From: Neobacillus drentensis
GTDB lineage: Bacteria > Bacillota > Bacilli > Bacillales > Cytobacillaceae
Length of the DNA stretch: 64,000 nt
Direction: 5' to 3'
Assembly: GCF_021560175.1 (NCBI RefSeq)
Contig: NZ_CP091110.1
Coordinates: 2,346,001 to 2,410,000, forward strand
Below, piece after piece: positions 51,490 to 60,413 of the stretch (position 1 is its first letter; each line of letters begins with the position of its first letter). Under the pieces are notes generated by a model that saw only the letters and a list, made by a program, of their open reading frames with translations, was not told the DNA's origin and searched no databases. The translations under genes were made by a program, and so were the position numbers.

Positions 51490-52854
51490 GTGGCACAACA
51501 AGAATTAAAAAGGGATTTAAAAAACAGGCACGTACAATTAATAGCGATTGGCGGAACGATTGGAACAGGGTTATTTTTGGGTTCAGGCAGAGCCATACAG
51601 TTAGCAGGCCCATCAATTATGTTTGCCTATGTCATTGTCGGGATCGCCTGTTTCTTTGTCATGAGGGCTTTAGGAGAACTTCTTTTATCAAAAGCAGGTT
51701 ATAAATCTTTTACAGATATTGCAGAAGACTACATCGGACCTTGGGCCGGATTTGTAACTGGATGGACGTATTGGTTTTGTTGGATTATGACTGCCATGGC
51801 TGATATTATTGCCGTTGGTGTATATGTACAATATTGGTTTAATATACCGCAATGGGTTCCAGCCATTGTCTGCCTCGTACTATTATTAGGTCTGAATTTA
51901 TTAACTGTGAAACTATTTGGCGAATTAGAATTTTGGTTTGCTTTAATCAAAGTCATCACGATACTTGCTTTAATCGGAATAGGCGTTATTTTATTAGTAA
52001 TTGGATTCAAAACAGATGTGGCAGCCGTTTCAGTTAAAAATATTTGGGGATATGGCGGATTATTTCCACATGGTGTGTCAGGTTTCTTATTATCTTTTCA
52101 GATGGTAGTCTTTGCCTATGTGGGTGTTGAATTAGTGGGTGTATCAGCAGCAGAAACAGCCAATCCCCAAAAAAATATCCCATCAGCGATTAATAAAATT
52201 CCGTTAAGAATTCTATTTTTCTATGTGGGAGCCCTGTTTATCCTATTATGTATCAATCCATGGACCCAGTTGAATGCAGAAAACAGCCCTTTTGTAAAAA
52301 CATTTAGTTTAGTCGGGATTCCAATAGCGGCCGGAATTATTAATTTTGTTGTTTTAACGTCTGCAGCATCGGCCTGTAACAGTGGTTTGTTTTCAACCAG
52401 CCGAATCTTATTTAATTTAAGCTCTAAAGCCCAAGGCCCATCCCAATTTGCAAAATTAAATAAAAATCATGTACCAAGTAATGCTTTATTAGTTTCAGCA
52501 CTTGTTCTATCAGGCGGTGCCCTTTTAAGCAAGTTAATTCCAGAACAAGCTTTTGGTATCGTGACAACGATTAGTGCGATTTGTTTTATTTGGGTCTGGG
52601 GGATTATCTTAGTTTGCCATATACGATATCGGAAATTACGCCCGGATCTCCGGAAAAAATCGACCTTTAAAGCTCCATTTACACCGTTTATTAATTATGC
52701 GGTCTTAACGTTATTTGCTTTCATTCTCATTGTCATGTTATTTGCTGAGGCAACTCGTACTGCTTTATTATTGACACCAATATGGTTTATTCTTTTATTT
52801 ATCTTGTATTCGTTTAACAAAAAAAAGGATAACAATATTAGAGCTTCGGCATAA
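51490..52854 (+). CDS. Amino acid permease (APC superfamily, GabP/CycA type), probably glycine/D-alanine/D-serine
   Basis: A 454-residue transporter with 12 membrane segments. The family signature IAIGGTIGTGLFLGSG opens the protein, and GVSAAETANPQKNIPSAI is the AAT-family loop. The GTG start follows AGGGGGAG. A glycine riboswitch in the leader indicates that glycine or a close analogue is the substrate, which fits CycA-type permeases (D-alanine, D-serine, glycine). The direction of control (on or off) cannot be read with certainty. Confidence 0.88.
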   Translation: MAQQELKRDLKNRHVQLIAIGGTIGTGLFLGSGRAIQLAGPSIMFAYVIVGIACFFVMRALGELLLSKAGYKSFTDIAEDYIGPWAGFVTGWTYWFCWIMTAMADIIAVGVYVQYWFNIPQWVPAIVCLVLLLGLNLLTVKLFGELEFWFALIKVITILALIGIGVILLVIGFKTDVAAVSVKNIWGYGGLFPHGVSGFLLSFQMVVFAYVGVELVGVSAAETANPQKNIPSAINKIPLRILFFYVGALFILLCINPWTQLNAENSPFVKTFSLVGIPIAAGIINFVVLTSAASACNSGLFSTSRILFNLSSKAQGPSQFAKLNKNHVPSNALLVSALVLSGGALLSKLIPEQAFGIVTTISAICFIWVWGIILVCHIRYRKLRPDLRKKSTFKAPFTPFINYAVLTLFAFILIVMLFAEATRTALLLTPIWFILLFILYSFNKKKDNNIRASA

Positions 52855-52872
52855 CGATTATGAAATAACCTG

Positions 52873-52909
52873 AAAAAACTAATCCATACATAGTGGGTTA
52901 GTTTTTTTA
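52873..52909 (+). terminator. Terminator of the permease gene
   Basis: AAAAAACTAATCC pairs with GGGTTAGTTTTTT around a short loop (one wobble). Confidence 0.85.
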
Positions 52910-53116
52910 GTGGTTATCTTTCTAAATTAGGATATTTTTATTTTTGTTCGTTATAAAGGAAAAAAGAGAATATATGTAGAAATATTAATATTATGGAAAT
53001 GCTAGCGTAACACAGAATACTAGATTGTTATATTATTAACAAATTTGTAATGTGGATATGCTAGCAAACATAAAATACACGGATTAGTCAATTTAATGGG
53101 TGATGGGGGGATCTAT

Positions 53117-53878
53117 TTGCAAAGAAAATGGTTAATCTTTATTAGTTTGGCTTTTCTTTTGTTGTTTAGCTTATGTTTCGATGTACCTTCTAGTTCGGCG
53201 GCTACTGTTAACAAATTTATTATCATTAACAAAGCAAACAACCGCCTCGCTTACTATGAAAACGGCGTCTTGAAAAAACAATTCAAAGTAGGAACAGGGA
53301 GAAGTAGTTCACTAACTCCGGAAGGAAAATTCAAAATTGTTAATAAAATTGTTAACCGCCCATACTACAAAGGGCACATTCCAGGAGGAGACCCACGCAA
53401 TCCACTAGGTAACCGCTGGATGGGTTTAAATGCCCGCGGAACTTGGGGAACAACTTACGGGATTCATGGGAATAATAACCCTAGTTCGATTGGAGGGTAT
53501 GTGAGCAGCGGCTGTGTTCGAATGTATGATAATGAAGTAGAATGGTTATTCAATCAAGTGCCAGTAAATACACCGGTTGTTATTACAACGTCCCAAAATA
53601 CCTTCGACGCAATTGCAATGGCCAACGGATTGAAAAGTGGGAAAGGTTCGCCTTCTGTTCCTGTAAGTACGAGCAATGAAATCCTTAAAAAAGGAAGTCG
53701 TGGGCCAGCTGTTGTAACGCTTCAGAAAAAACTCACAGCTTTAGGCTACAACACTAAAGGGTTTGATGGCATCTTTGGGACAAATACAGATACAGCTGTT
53801 CGTAATTTCCAAAGAGCCCACCATCTGCAAGTGGATGGTATTGTGGGACCTTTAACAAAAAAACTACTAGGAATTTGA
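53117..53878 (+). CDS. L,D-transpeptidase (YkuD) with peptidoglycan-binding domain
   Basis: A 253-residue secreted protein. An N-terminal signal peptide (about 30 residues, ending near SSAA) is followed by the YkuD domain with HGNNNPSSIGGYVSSGCVRM, in which Cys is the catalytic residue, and a C-terminal PG_binding_1 repeat (GPAVVTLQKKLTALGY). It crosslinks or modifies peptidoglycan in the envelope. I used the TTG at 53117, which has GATGGGGGGA 5 bp upstream; the ATG at 53096 has no ribosome site. Confidence 0.88.
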   Translation: MQRKWLIFISLAFLLLFSLCFDVPSSSAATVNKFIIINKANNRLAYYENGVLKKQFKVGTGRSSSLTPEGKFKIVNKIVNRPYYKGHIPGGDPRNPLGNRWMGLNARGTWGTTYGIHGNNNPSSIGGYVSSGCVRMYDNEVEWLFNQVPVNTPVVITTSQNTFDAIAMANGLKSGKGSPSVPVSTSNEILKKGSRGPAVVTLQKKLTALGYNTKGFDGIFGTNTDTAVRNFQRAHHLQVDGIVGPLTKKLLGI

Positions 53879-53896
53879 TAGTAAGTGTTAATAGGA

Positions 53897-54200
53897 GTCT
53901 GACCTTAAAGGTGGTTGACGAATAATGTTTTCAAACACTGTTGATTGGAGCGGAAGGCGGCGAAGACTCCTCGAAAATGCTATCGCATTTCCTTCGTGCG
54001 TGGGCGGATTCGAGGATGCAAATTCAAAGTCCTGCGGGAGTACGGGGCAGGGGAGACCCCGCAGGCGCAAGTGCGCCGAGGAGGCTCCCCGGCACGCCCG
54101 CGGAAAGCGAAGCCAACCTGGAGCGGAAATCAACAACTAGTATAATGTATAAAAAAGAGGCATTCCTAAAAGTTTTGCTTTTGGGAATGCCTCTTTCAAT
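53897..54200. repeat. GC-rich foldback repeat, copy 2, with a 60-bp insertion
   Basis: The same element as at 50832: GTTGATTGgAGCGGAAGGCG, the GC-rich core and the AAAAGTTTTGCTTTT hairpin. It carries an extra segment of about 60 bp after GAAGACTCC (about 53971-54030). The insert has its own symmetry: AAATGC/GCATTT and CCTCGAA/TTCGAGG. The copy ends in a terminator (54152-54196; AAAGAGGCATTCC and GGAATGCCTCTTT) that serves the convergent efflux operon. Short frames within it on both strands are not genes. Confidence 0.75.
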
Positions 54201-54211
54201 CTAAACTATTA

Positions 54212-56023
54212 TTAATTCTTTATCTGTGCCCGTTTTACAAAGAATACTAAAACCAAGGCTACAAAAGCAATCATGGTTGCCACAATAAATGCATCATTAA
54301 TCCCGTCTATAGTCGTTTGTTTCATTACTTGACCATAAAGTAAATAGGTGGTAAGTGGTTTACCCGCAGCCGGCATGTGTGTTAAAGCTCCAAGACTTTG
54401 AGTAAGTTGTGAAAATTGACCCGCAATGAAGGGATTTGCGCTCGTCATGGTACTGATGTATTCACCATAATGTACCCCTGACCTAGTTGTCATTACGGTA
54501 ACAAGGAATGCCGTACCAATACTTCCAGCAACTTGTCTTGCCGTATTGGAAGCTGCCGTACCGTGTGCCCCGAGGTGACGAGGCAATTGGTTTAGACCTT
54601 CCGTCATGATTGTCATCATAATGAATGACATTCCAAACATCCTAAATACATATAGGAGGAGGAGATGAGAATAACTGGTTGTCATACTTAATTTAGTAAA
54701 TTGCCAGGTTGTAATAACCGTTATGGTCAATCCGATAACGCCAAGCCATCTTGCCCCGATTTTATCAAAAAGGGCACCGGAAATCGGTGACATAATCCCC
54801 ATCACGATCGCTCCTGGGAGCATCAATAAACCAGAATCTAATGCAGAAAACCCTCGAATATTTTGCAAATAAATTGGCAGTAAGATCATGGCACCAAACA
54901 TAGCCATATTAACAATCATACTAATAATAGTGGTTAGGGCGAAAATATCATATTTAAACACCCGTAAATCCAACATTGGCTTGTCAGTCGTTAACTCACG
55001 CCAGATAAAAGCCAGTAAAAACAAAATTCCAATCGTTAATGAAAGGACAACCGTTGAACTGGTCCAACCGTCGCTTCCTGCTTCACTAAACCCATATAAT
55101 AAGAAACCAAATCCTAAGGTTGAAAATAATAATCCTGGGAAATCAAACTTAGGATTCGTCGTTTTCGTTACGTCTTTCATCCACATGAAGCTTAAAATTA
55201 AATCAATTACACCAATAGGAATGACAATATCAAACAATAATCTCCATGAATAATGTCCAATCAGCCAACCGGATAAGGTCGGGCCAATAGCGGGAGCAAA
55301 GATCATGACAACCCCCATGAGACCCATGGCCTTTCCGCGTTTTTCAGGAGGGAAAAGGGCAAAAAAGACCGTCATCAAGAGGGGCATAATAATACCTGCA
55401 CCACTAGCTTGGATGACCCGCCCAATCATTAACATAGAAAAGTTAAATGAGAGGGAACAAACCAGAGAACCAATCGTGAAGAGAAAGATGGCAGCAAGGA
55501 AAAGCTTTCTCGTTCCAAACTTTTCAATTAAATAAGCTGTAACCGGAATTAGAATTCCGTTCACAAGCATATAACCAGTTGATAGCCATTGCACTGTACT
55601 TGCTGAAACACCTAAATCATTCATAATATGTGGAATAGCAACATTCAGTAAAGTTTGATTTAAAATGGCGACAAATGCACCAAGCATTAAGGCAGTAAGA
55701 ATTTTTCCGGTTCCTGAAGATTTTTCGGATTCCTTTTCTGCTTGTTTGGATTGTGTTTTCGGCTGAACTTCCGCTTGAACATACTCTAAAGCGGGCTCGG
55801 CTATCGCGTTATCTTCAAGCATTTCTTCTACTTGACTTGTTAGATCCAGATCTTGCTGAAGATCCTTTTTATCAAGGATTGGCGATTGAGGAATAGCTTC
55901 TACCTCTTGATTTTTAATTTCACTTTGATCCATTTTCGATTTTTTTTGTTTTAACACACCAAAATTGATCAAAAGCAGTACCAAAATACATATTATGGCA
56001 TAAACCGTGATATATATTGACAT
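54212..56023 (-). CDS. DHA2-family MFS exporter with N-terminal extension (EmrB-like)
   Basis: A 603-residue protein, about 100 longer than the family norm. An extra membrane helix (residues ~5-22) is followed by a charged, Gln/Glu/Lys-rich segment (~25-108) and then the 14-helix DHA2 core starting MLGAFVAILNQTLLNVAIPHIM. Motif C is MGVVMIFAPAIGPTLSG. It is cotranscribed 8 bp after an HlyD/EmrA-like protein, so the pair probably forms an efflux complex. The extension is unusual and may contact the adaptor. It is controlled by the MarR protein at the head of the operon. Confidence 0.88.
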   Translation of the reverse strand: MSIYITVYAIICILVLLLINFGVLKQKKSKMDQSEIKNQEVEAIPQSPILDKKDLQQDLDLTSQVEEMLEDNAIAEPALEYVQAEVQPKTQSKQAEKESEKSSGTGKILTALMLGAFVAILNQTLLNVAIPHIMNDLGVSASTVQWLSTGYMLVNGILIPVTAYLIEKFGTRKLFLAAIFLFTIGSLVCSLSFNFSMLMIGRVIQASGAGIIMPLLMTVFFALFPPEKRGKAMGLMGVVMIFAPAIGPTLSGWLIGHYSWRLLFDIVIPIGVIDLILSFMWMKDVTKTTNPKFDFPGLLFSTLGFGFLLYGFSEAGSDGWTSSTVVLSLTIGILFLLAFIWRELTTDKPMLDLRVFKYDIFALTTIISMIVNMAMFGAMILLPIYLQNIRGFSALDSGLLMLPGAIVMGIMSPISGALFDKIGARWLGVIGLTITVITTWQFTKLSMTTSYSHLLLLYVFRMFGMSFIMMTIMTEGLNQLPRHLGAHGTAASNTARQVAGSIGTAFLVTVMTTRSGVHYGEYISTMTSANPFIAGQFSQLTQSLGALTHMPAAGKPLTTYLLYGQVMKQTTIDGINDAFIVATMIAFVALVLVFFVKRAQIKN

Positions 56024-56031
56024 TTTATCAC

Positions 56032-56685
56032 CTACTTATGAATTCGCACGGTCACGTTCATACCAGGAACAATTCCTACACCTTTATTATCATCAATGGA
56101 TACTTTCACAGGAACCACTTGCGTCACTTTCGTGTAGTTAGCTGTGTTATTTGAACTAGGTAACAATGAAAAGGTACCTGCAGTTGCTAAACCAATTTGT
56201 TGGATTTTTCCTTTTAAAGTTGAATTAGGGAAAGCATCCACATAAATGTCAACATCCTGGCCAACGGCAATTTCGTCAATCTTTGTTTCATCAATATTAG
56301 CTGTTACCCATAAATTGTTTAAATCATAAACTTGTGCAAGCGGAGTTCCTGCTGCTACAAATGAATTTGGGACTGCACTAGTTTGGACAACTGTTCCGTC
56401 AGTTGGCAGAGTTACTTTCATTTCAGTTGGCTCGCCATTTGCTCCAGTGGTAAGAATGGTTCCAATTGGATTATTTTTTGAAAAATGATCTCCTACTTTA
56501 CCGGCCCAATCTGTTAATTTTCCGTTTGCAGGGGCAGCAATTGTTACTTGTTGTCCTGCGACTTGCGCGTTATCTGTTGTTAAATAATTAACGGTTTTAT
56601 TGTAGTAGGCATATCCTGCAAAACCTCCACCTACCAAGACAATTAAAATAATAATGTTGACCAAAAGTAAACGTTTCGTACTCAT
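56032..56685 (-). CDS. HlyD/EmrA-family membrane fusion protein
   Basis: A 217-residue periplasmic-adaptor-type protein with one N-terminal membrane helix (residues ~6-27). The lipoyl/barrel-sandwich halves are VTIAAPANGKLTDW and VTLPTDGTVVQTSAVPNSFV, with no long coiled-coil hairpin between them, as expected in a Gram-positive cell without an outer membrane. The beta-barrel domain includes LWVTANIDETKID. It works with the EmrB-like exporter downstream. AGGAGG precedes the ATG. Confidence 0.88.
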   Translation of the reverse strand: MSTKRLLLVNIIILIVLVGGGFAGYAYYNKTVNYLTTDNAQVAGQQVTIAAPANGKLTDWAGKVGDHFSKNNPIGTILTTGANGEPTEMKVTLPTDGTVVQTSAVPNSFVAAGTPLAQVYDLNNLWVTANIDETKIDEIAVGQDVDIYVDAFPNSTLKGKIQQIGLATAGTFSLLPSSNNTANYTKVTQVVPVKVSIDDNKGVGIVPGMNVTVRIHK

Positions 56686-56698
56686 TCAATTATTCCTC

Positions 56699-57130
56699 CT
56701 AAATTGTTAGCCTTTTTAAAACGAGTTGGTGAAGTCGCAACAGATGAGAGATTTCCTCCTCTGGTAGTTCAAGGACTTCTTGAACCTTCTTCATTAGCAT
56801 CGATTCAGAAGAATTAAATTGTGCTAATGTTTTTTTTCCATCGCTTGTTAAATGAATAGAGATGGTCCTTCTATCGCCAGGAGGTACCACTCTTTCGACT
56901 AGTCCGTTATGAACAAGGCGATCGATCACGCCACTAACGGTACTGTTCGTTAGTCTTAATTTTTCAGCGAGTTCTCCCAAACTAATATCAGGATTGTTGT
57001 TAATCTTAAATAGTGCCTTTAATTGGACAGGGGTAATCCCTAATTTTTCTGCATCAAATTTAACAAGCCTATTGTAGGCTTTATTTATTTCCAAAAAGCT
57101 TACTAAAACTTCATTATTTAATATGTCCAG
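56699..57130 (-). CDS. MarR-family transcriptional regulator, probable CTG start
   Basis: A winged-helix MarR regulator of 143 residues if it starts at the CTG at 57130, which has AAAGGAGG 8 bp upstream (57146-57139) and is in frame. Starting at the TTG at 57094 would give 131 residues with no ribosome site. The recognition region is SLGELAEKLRLTNSTVSGVIDRL and the wing is VVPPGDRRTISIHLT. It heads the efflux operon and probably represses it. TTCGTATGCGAA at 57180-57191, a near-palindrome in the promoter region, is a candidate operator. Confidence 0.85.
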   Translation of the reverse strand: MDILNNEVLVSFLEINKAYNRLVKFDAEKLGITPVQLKALFKINNNPDISLGELAEKLRLTNSTVSGVIDRLVHNGLVERVVPPGDRRTISIHLTSDGKKTLAQFNSSESMLMKKVQEVLELPEEEISHLLRLHQLVLKRLTI

Positions 57131-57312
57131 TTTTAATTCCTCCTTTCTTTCTAAAATCTAATATTACCTATAAGAACATTTCGTATGCGAAGTAAATTAT
57201 AAACAGGGACATGTAGGAATGTCAACAATAAAACGTTGAAGTGTCAGATGACCGAAAGAAATCATACAATTTTCCTAGAGGAAGCATTTTAACAAATTAG
57301 GGAGTTGGAGAT

Positions 57313-57681
57313 ATGAAGTTTGAAAGGCAAAAAGCCATTATGTTAGCAGAAACGATCCATGAATTTATAAAATATGTCCGAAAAAGCCATGAGAATAAAA
57401 ATAGCTTTAGATTTAATATTGATAAATTGTATCAAGTCAACCTCCTCGTTGAAGAATATAAGTTTCAGATGATTGCGGACGAATTAATGCGAATCAACCA
57501 GTATTCATGGGATGGAAAGTATACTTATTATTTAGTTGATGGCTTTAAAAAGGGAATCGATGTTATCGATGATTACGTAAGAAACAACTACGAAGAGCTA
57601 TATCTTTTAACCGCTAGACTTTATCCATTAAAGGACCTGCTTCAACTATTTAACAGAATCGAAACGGAAACTTATGCTTAG
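57313..57681 (+). CDS. Hypothetical protein, unknown function
   Basis: A 122-residue soluble protein, mainly helical, with many charged and aromatic residues. I do not recognise the family and see no catalytic motif, signal peptide or membrane helix. It is divergent from the MarR operon, 182 bp from the MarR CTG, with GGAG about 7 bp before its ATG. A strong terminator follows, so it is transcribed alone. Confidence 0.7.
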   Translation: MKFERQKAIMLAETIHEFIKYVRKSHENKNSFRFNIDKLYQVNLLVEEYKFQMIADELMRINQYSWDGKYTYYLVDGFKKGIDVIDDYVRNNYEELYLLTARLYPLKDLLQLFNRIETETYA

Positions 57682-57687
57682 CATACA

Positions 57688-57729
57688 CAAAAAAAGGCCT
57701 GTTTCAATATAGATGGAACAGGTCTTTTT
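57688..57729 (+). terminator. Terminator of the hypothetical gene
   Basis: AAAAAGGCCTGTTTC pairs with GGAACAGGTCTTTTT (two wobbles) around a 9-nt loop. Confidence 0.85.
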
Positions 57730-57918
57730 AAGTACAATCTTACTTTAAGGATTAATTTGTTCTTGTAGTTAAATTAATCGAATAAAATAAGATACCTGCC
57801 ACCATTAATTATTTGTGAAAAAAATTATACCTTACTATACTTTAAGGTATACATGTATTGATTGTTTAATAAAATCTGTTTGGCAGGTAGAACAAGGAAC
57901 TTTGGGCAGGGGATAAAT

Positions 57919-60291
57919 ATGAATGAAAAATTAATAAAAAATGCGGATAAATCCTATCAATTAGCTGAGCACAAGGCTGCTCAGTATTTTCAATCACTTT
58001 ATCTCCAAGTCATTGAAAGGTCTTATGTCCCTGCTTTAACAAAAGATATAAACGTATGGAAGCAAAACCATATACATCTTCATCCACTATTATCCATTTT
58101 TTCGGGAAGAAAGAATAAACCGGAGCTCCAAGGTTATTCCAATTATATCCGTTGGCTTGATTATACAGGAAAACTGGATAACTACCTGGATCGAAGCATT
58201 TCCTACCTATTTATGCGCGATCTGGGCAAAGCGTTGGATGCTTCTGATACCAGGATAAAAATTCGCCAGGTTGTTGATCATTTAAAAAATAGCCTGACAA
58301 AGGGTAGAGAAGAGGAAAACGAATCGTTTAGTATGGCCGCTTTATTCCGATGGGCTCAGCGTGAAGGAATTGAAACCACGATGATCTGGGTCTTGGACAA
58401 ATTAAAGACAGTGGCCCAAAATATTCCAGATGGTATGGATGCAGAACATGCCCAGCGAAAACTAATCAAAATTATTGCAGGTGTGATCATGCACGTGGTT
58501 GTAGAGATGGAAGAAGGAATTTCGCCTCTTGATCGTAAAAGGAGATTAGAAAAAGCCATGAGGCTTGGTTACTCCTATGGTTTGACCTATCCCTTCATTG
58601 ATGATCTGCTCGATTCCCATGTTTTATCAGATGTGGAGAAAAACCGTTACACCCAGTTAATTCGGACGACACTTATTACAGGAACTGTCCCCGAGTTGGG
58701 GGAGTGGGATGGAAAGAACAGTTCACTCATTCACTATATCCATTCTGAGCTCCGTGAGGCCTATGAATACATTAAAGCTAATCAGCAGGCTGAGACATTA
58801 AAGGCCTTTTTTGATCAATCATACGTGTTTTTTAATTCACAGGAAGTAGACCGCAAAAAAGATCTTTCAAATGCCAACTACACGAATGAAGAGATTTATG
58901 TACCGGTTATCTTAAAATCCGCCTCGTCCAGATTGATTGTCCGTTCCGTAATCAGTGCTCCTGAAGATGAAGGTTTTGATAACAGGACCTTCTATTATGG
59001 CATTTACAATCAGCTGGCGGATGATTTTGCTGATATGTTTGATGATCGGAAGGAGGGGGCTGTTACTCCCTATACGTATTATTTAACCTATCATGATAAG
59101 CGGTCCGATCTGATCAATCCCTTTGAATTATACTGGGCGGTTATCTCACATTTAATTCATCAAGTCTATCAATCCGATCTAAAAACCTGTGAGGTTATTC
59201 TCGACCGTGCCATCAATGGTCTGAAACGGTTCAAGGAGCGAATGGGAACTCCAAAATACAATGAAGTGATGGAGCTGTTTGCTTCGGGAAATCCACTTTT
59301 TAATCGACTGATCCAAAAGATGGTTGATAAAGCAGATGATGTGGATTTCTTTGATAAGCTCCTTCGTGATCATATCATGACGATTTTAAAAACGGAACGA
59401 CAAGAACAAGATGACTTTTTAAAAGAAATCGACACGGTCCGCAATCAAATTAATAACGGTCTTAAAATCAACTCGGGAGATCATGTTCCTCTGATCGATG
59501 ACTTAATCACGGACGCTGCCAACTATAGTCTTTTTGGTGATGGAAAAAGATTAAGGCCGATTGTCGCTTGGCAAATAGCCGTAAAGGGATATGGATTAAA
59601 TCCAACTGCCATCATGCCGCTGTTAAAATCATTGGAATATATGCATACAGCATCCCTCATTTTCGATGATCTTCCGTCACAAGATAATTCCTCCGTCCGC
59701 AGGGGCCGTCCGACCCTGCATACAGTCTATAACGCAGCAATTGCAGAATTAGCCGGCTTGTTTTTAACCCAGAAAGCAATTGAGGAACAAGCATCCCTCC
59801 ATGAATTTGATGCGAAAACAGTCCTGAAAATGATCCAGTACTCAGCCAGGATGACCGAGAATATGTGTATGGGGCAAGCAATGGATTTGGGCTCAAAAGG
59901 AAAGCCATTAACATTGGAACAATTAACCATCATGAGTTTTTATAAAACTGGAATTGCTTTTGAAGCGTCCATCCTTATGCCTGCTATCCTTGCTCAAGCG
60001 AAGGAGTCTGAAATGGAGGCATTGAAAAAATTTGCCCGGCATGCGGGCATTGCTTTTCAAATCAAGGATGATCTGCTGGATGTGGAAGGGAATCAAAATA
60101 AACTCGGTAAACCAGTTGGTATTGATAAGGAGAATAATAACTCCACATTTGTATCCATCCTAGGTCCTGAACAGGCAAGAATAGAGATGTGGGAGCATTA
60201 CTGTCTAGCCGTGGAGGCACTTCAAGAAGTTCCTCGTAATATCACTTTCTTAAAGCATTTATTAAATTATATGGTAAATCGTGATCATTAA
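57919..60291 (+). CDS. Polyprenyl synthetase with a second isoprenoid synthase-like N-terminal domain
   Basis: A 790-residue protein. The C-terminal ~280 residues are a trans-prenyltransferase: first Asp-rich motif DDLPSQD (from residue 583), RRGRPTLH, and second motif DDLLD (from residue 717). The N-terminal ~500 residues are all-helical and also contain Asp-rich motifs, DDLLD (228-232) and DDFADMFDD (368-376), 140 residues apart, close to the 134 in the C-terminal domain. It may be a two-domain isoprenoid synthase. I used the ATG at 57919, after GGCAGGGGAT. No other isoprenoid genes are adjacent. Confidence 0.72.
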   Translation: MNEKLIKNADKSYQLAEHKAAQYFQSLYLQVIERSYVPALTKDINVWKQNHIHLHPLLSIFSGRKNKPELQGYSNYIRWLDYTGKLDNYLDRSISYLFMRDLGKALDASDTRIKIRQVVDHLKNSLTKGREEENESFSMAALFRWAQREGIETTMIWVLDKLKTVAQNIPDGMDAEHAQRKLIKIIAGVIMHVVVEMEEGISPLDRKRRLEKAMRLGYSYGLTYPFIDDLLDSHVLSDVEKNRYTQLIRTTLITGTVPELGEWDGKNSSLIHYIHSELREAYEYIKANQQAETLKAFFDQSYVFFNSQEVDRKKDLSNANYTNEEIYVPVILKSASSRLIVRSVISAPEDEGFDNRTFYYGIYNQLADDFADMFDDRKEGAVTPYTYYLTYHDKRSDLINPFELYWAVISHLIHQVYQSDLKTCEVILDRAINGLKRFKERMGTPKYNEVMELFASGNPLFNRLIQKMVDKADDVDFFDKLLRDHIMTILKTERQEQDDFLKEIDTVRNQINNGLKINSGDHVPLIDDLITDAANYSLFGDGKRLRPIVAWQIAVKGYGLNPTAIMPLLKSLEYMHTASLIFDDLPSQDNSSVRRGRPTLHTVYNAAIAELAGLFLTQKAIEEQASLHEFDAKTVLKMIQYSARMTENMCMGQAMDLGSKGKPLTLEQLTIMSFYKTGIAFEASILMPAILAQAKESEMEALKKFARHAGIAFQIKDDLLDVEGNQNKLGKPVGIDKENNNSTFVSILGPEQARIEMWEHYCLAVEALQEVPRNITFLKHLLNYMVNRDH

Positions 60292-60304
60292 ATGGGCCGA
60301 TCAG

Positions 60305-60331
60305 AAACTATCATTTTGATAGTTTTTTTTC
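60305..60331 (+). terminator. Terminator of the polyprenyl synthetase gene
   Basis: AAACTATCA and TGATAGTTT form a perfect stem with a 3-nt loop followed by T residues. Confidence 0.85.
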
Positions 60332-60413
60332 GTTTTTCAAAAGAAATTTTTAGCAACAAAAGTTATAATAAAACCATGTTTTATGGCGGAGGTTCAAAAA
60401 GGAGGTTTGTGGC

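Noticed and set aside
53888..54204. Four overlapping 66-87 codon frames on both strands inside the second foldback repeat
   Set aside because: They arise from the GC-rich palindromic sequence, overlap each other in several frames and have no ribosome sites.
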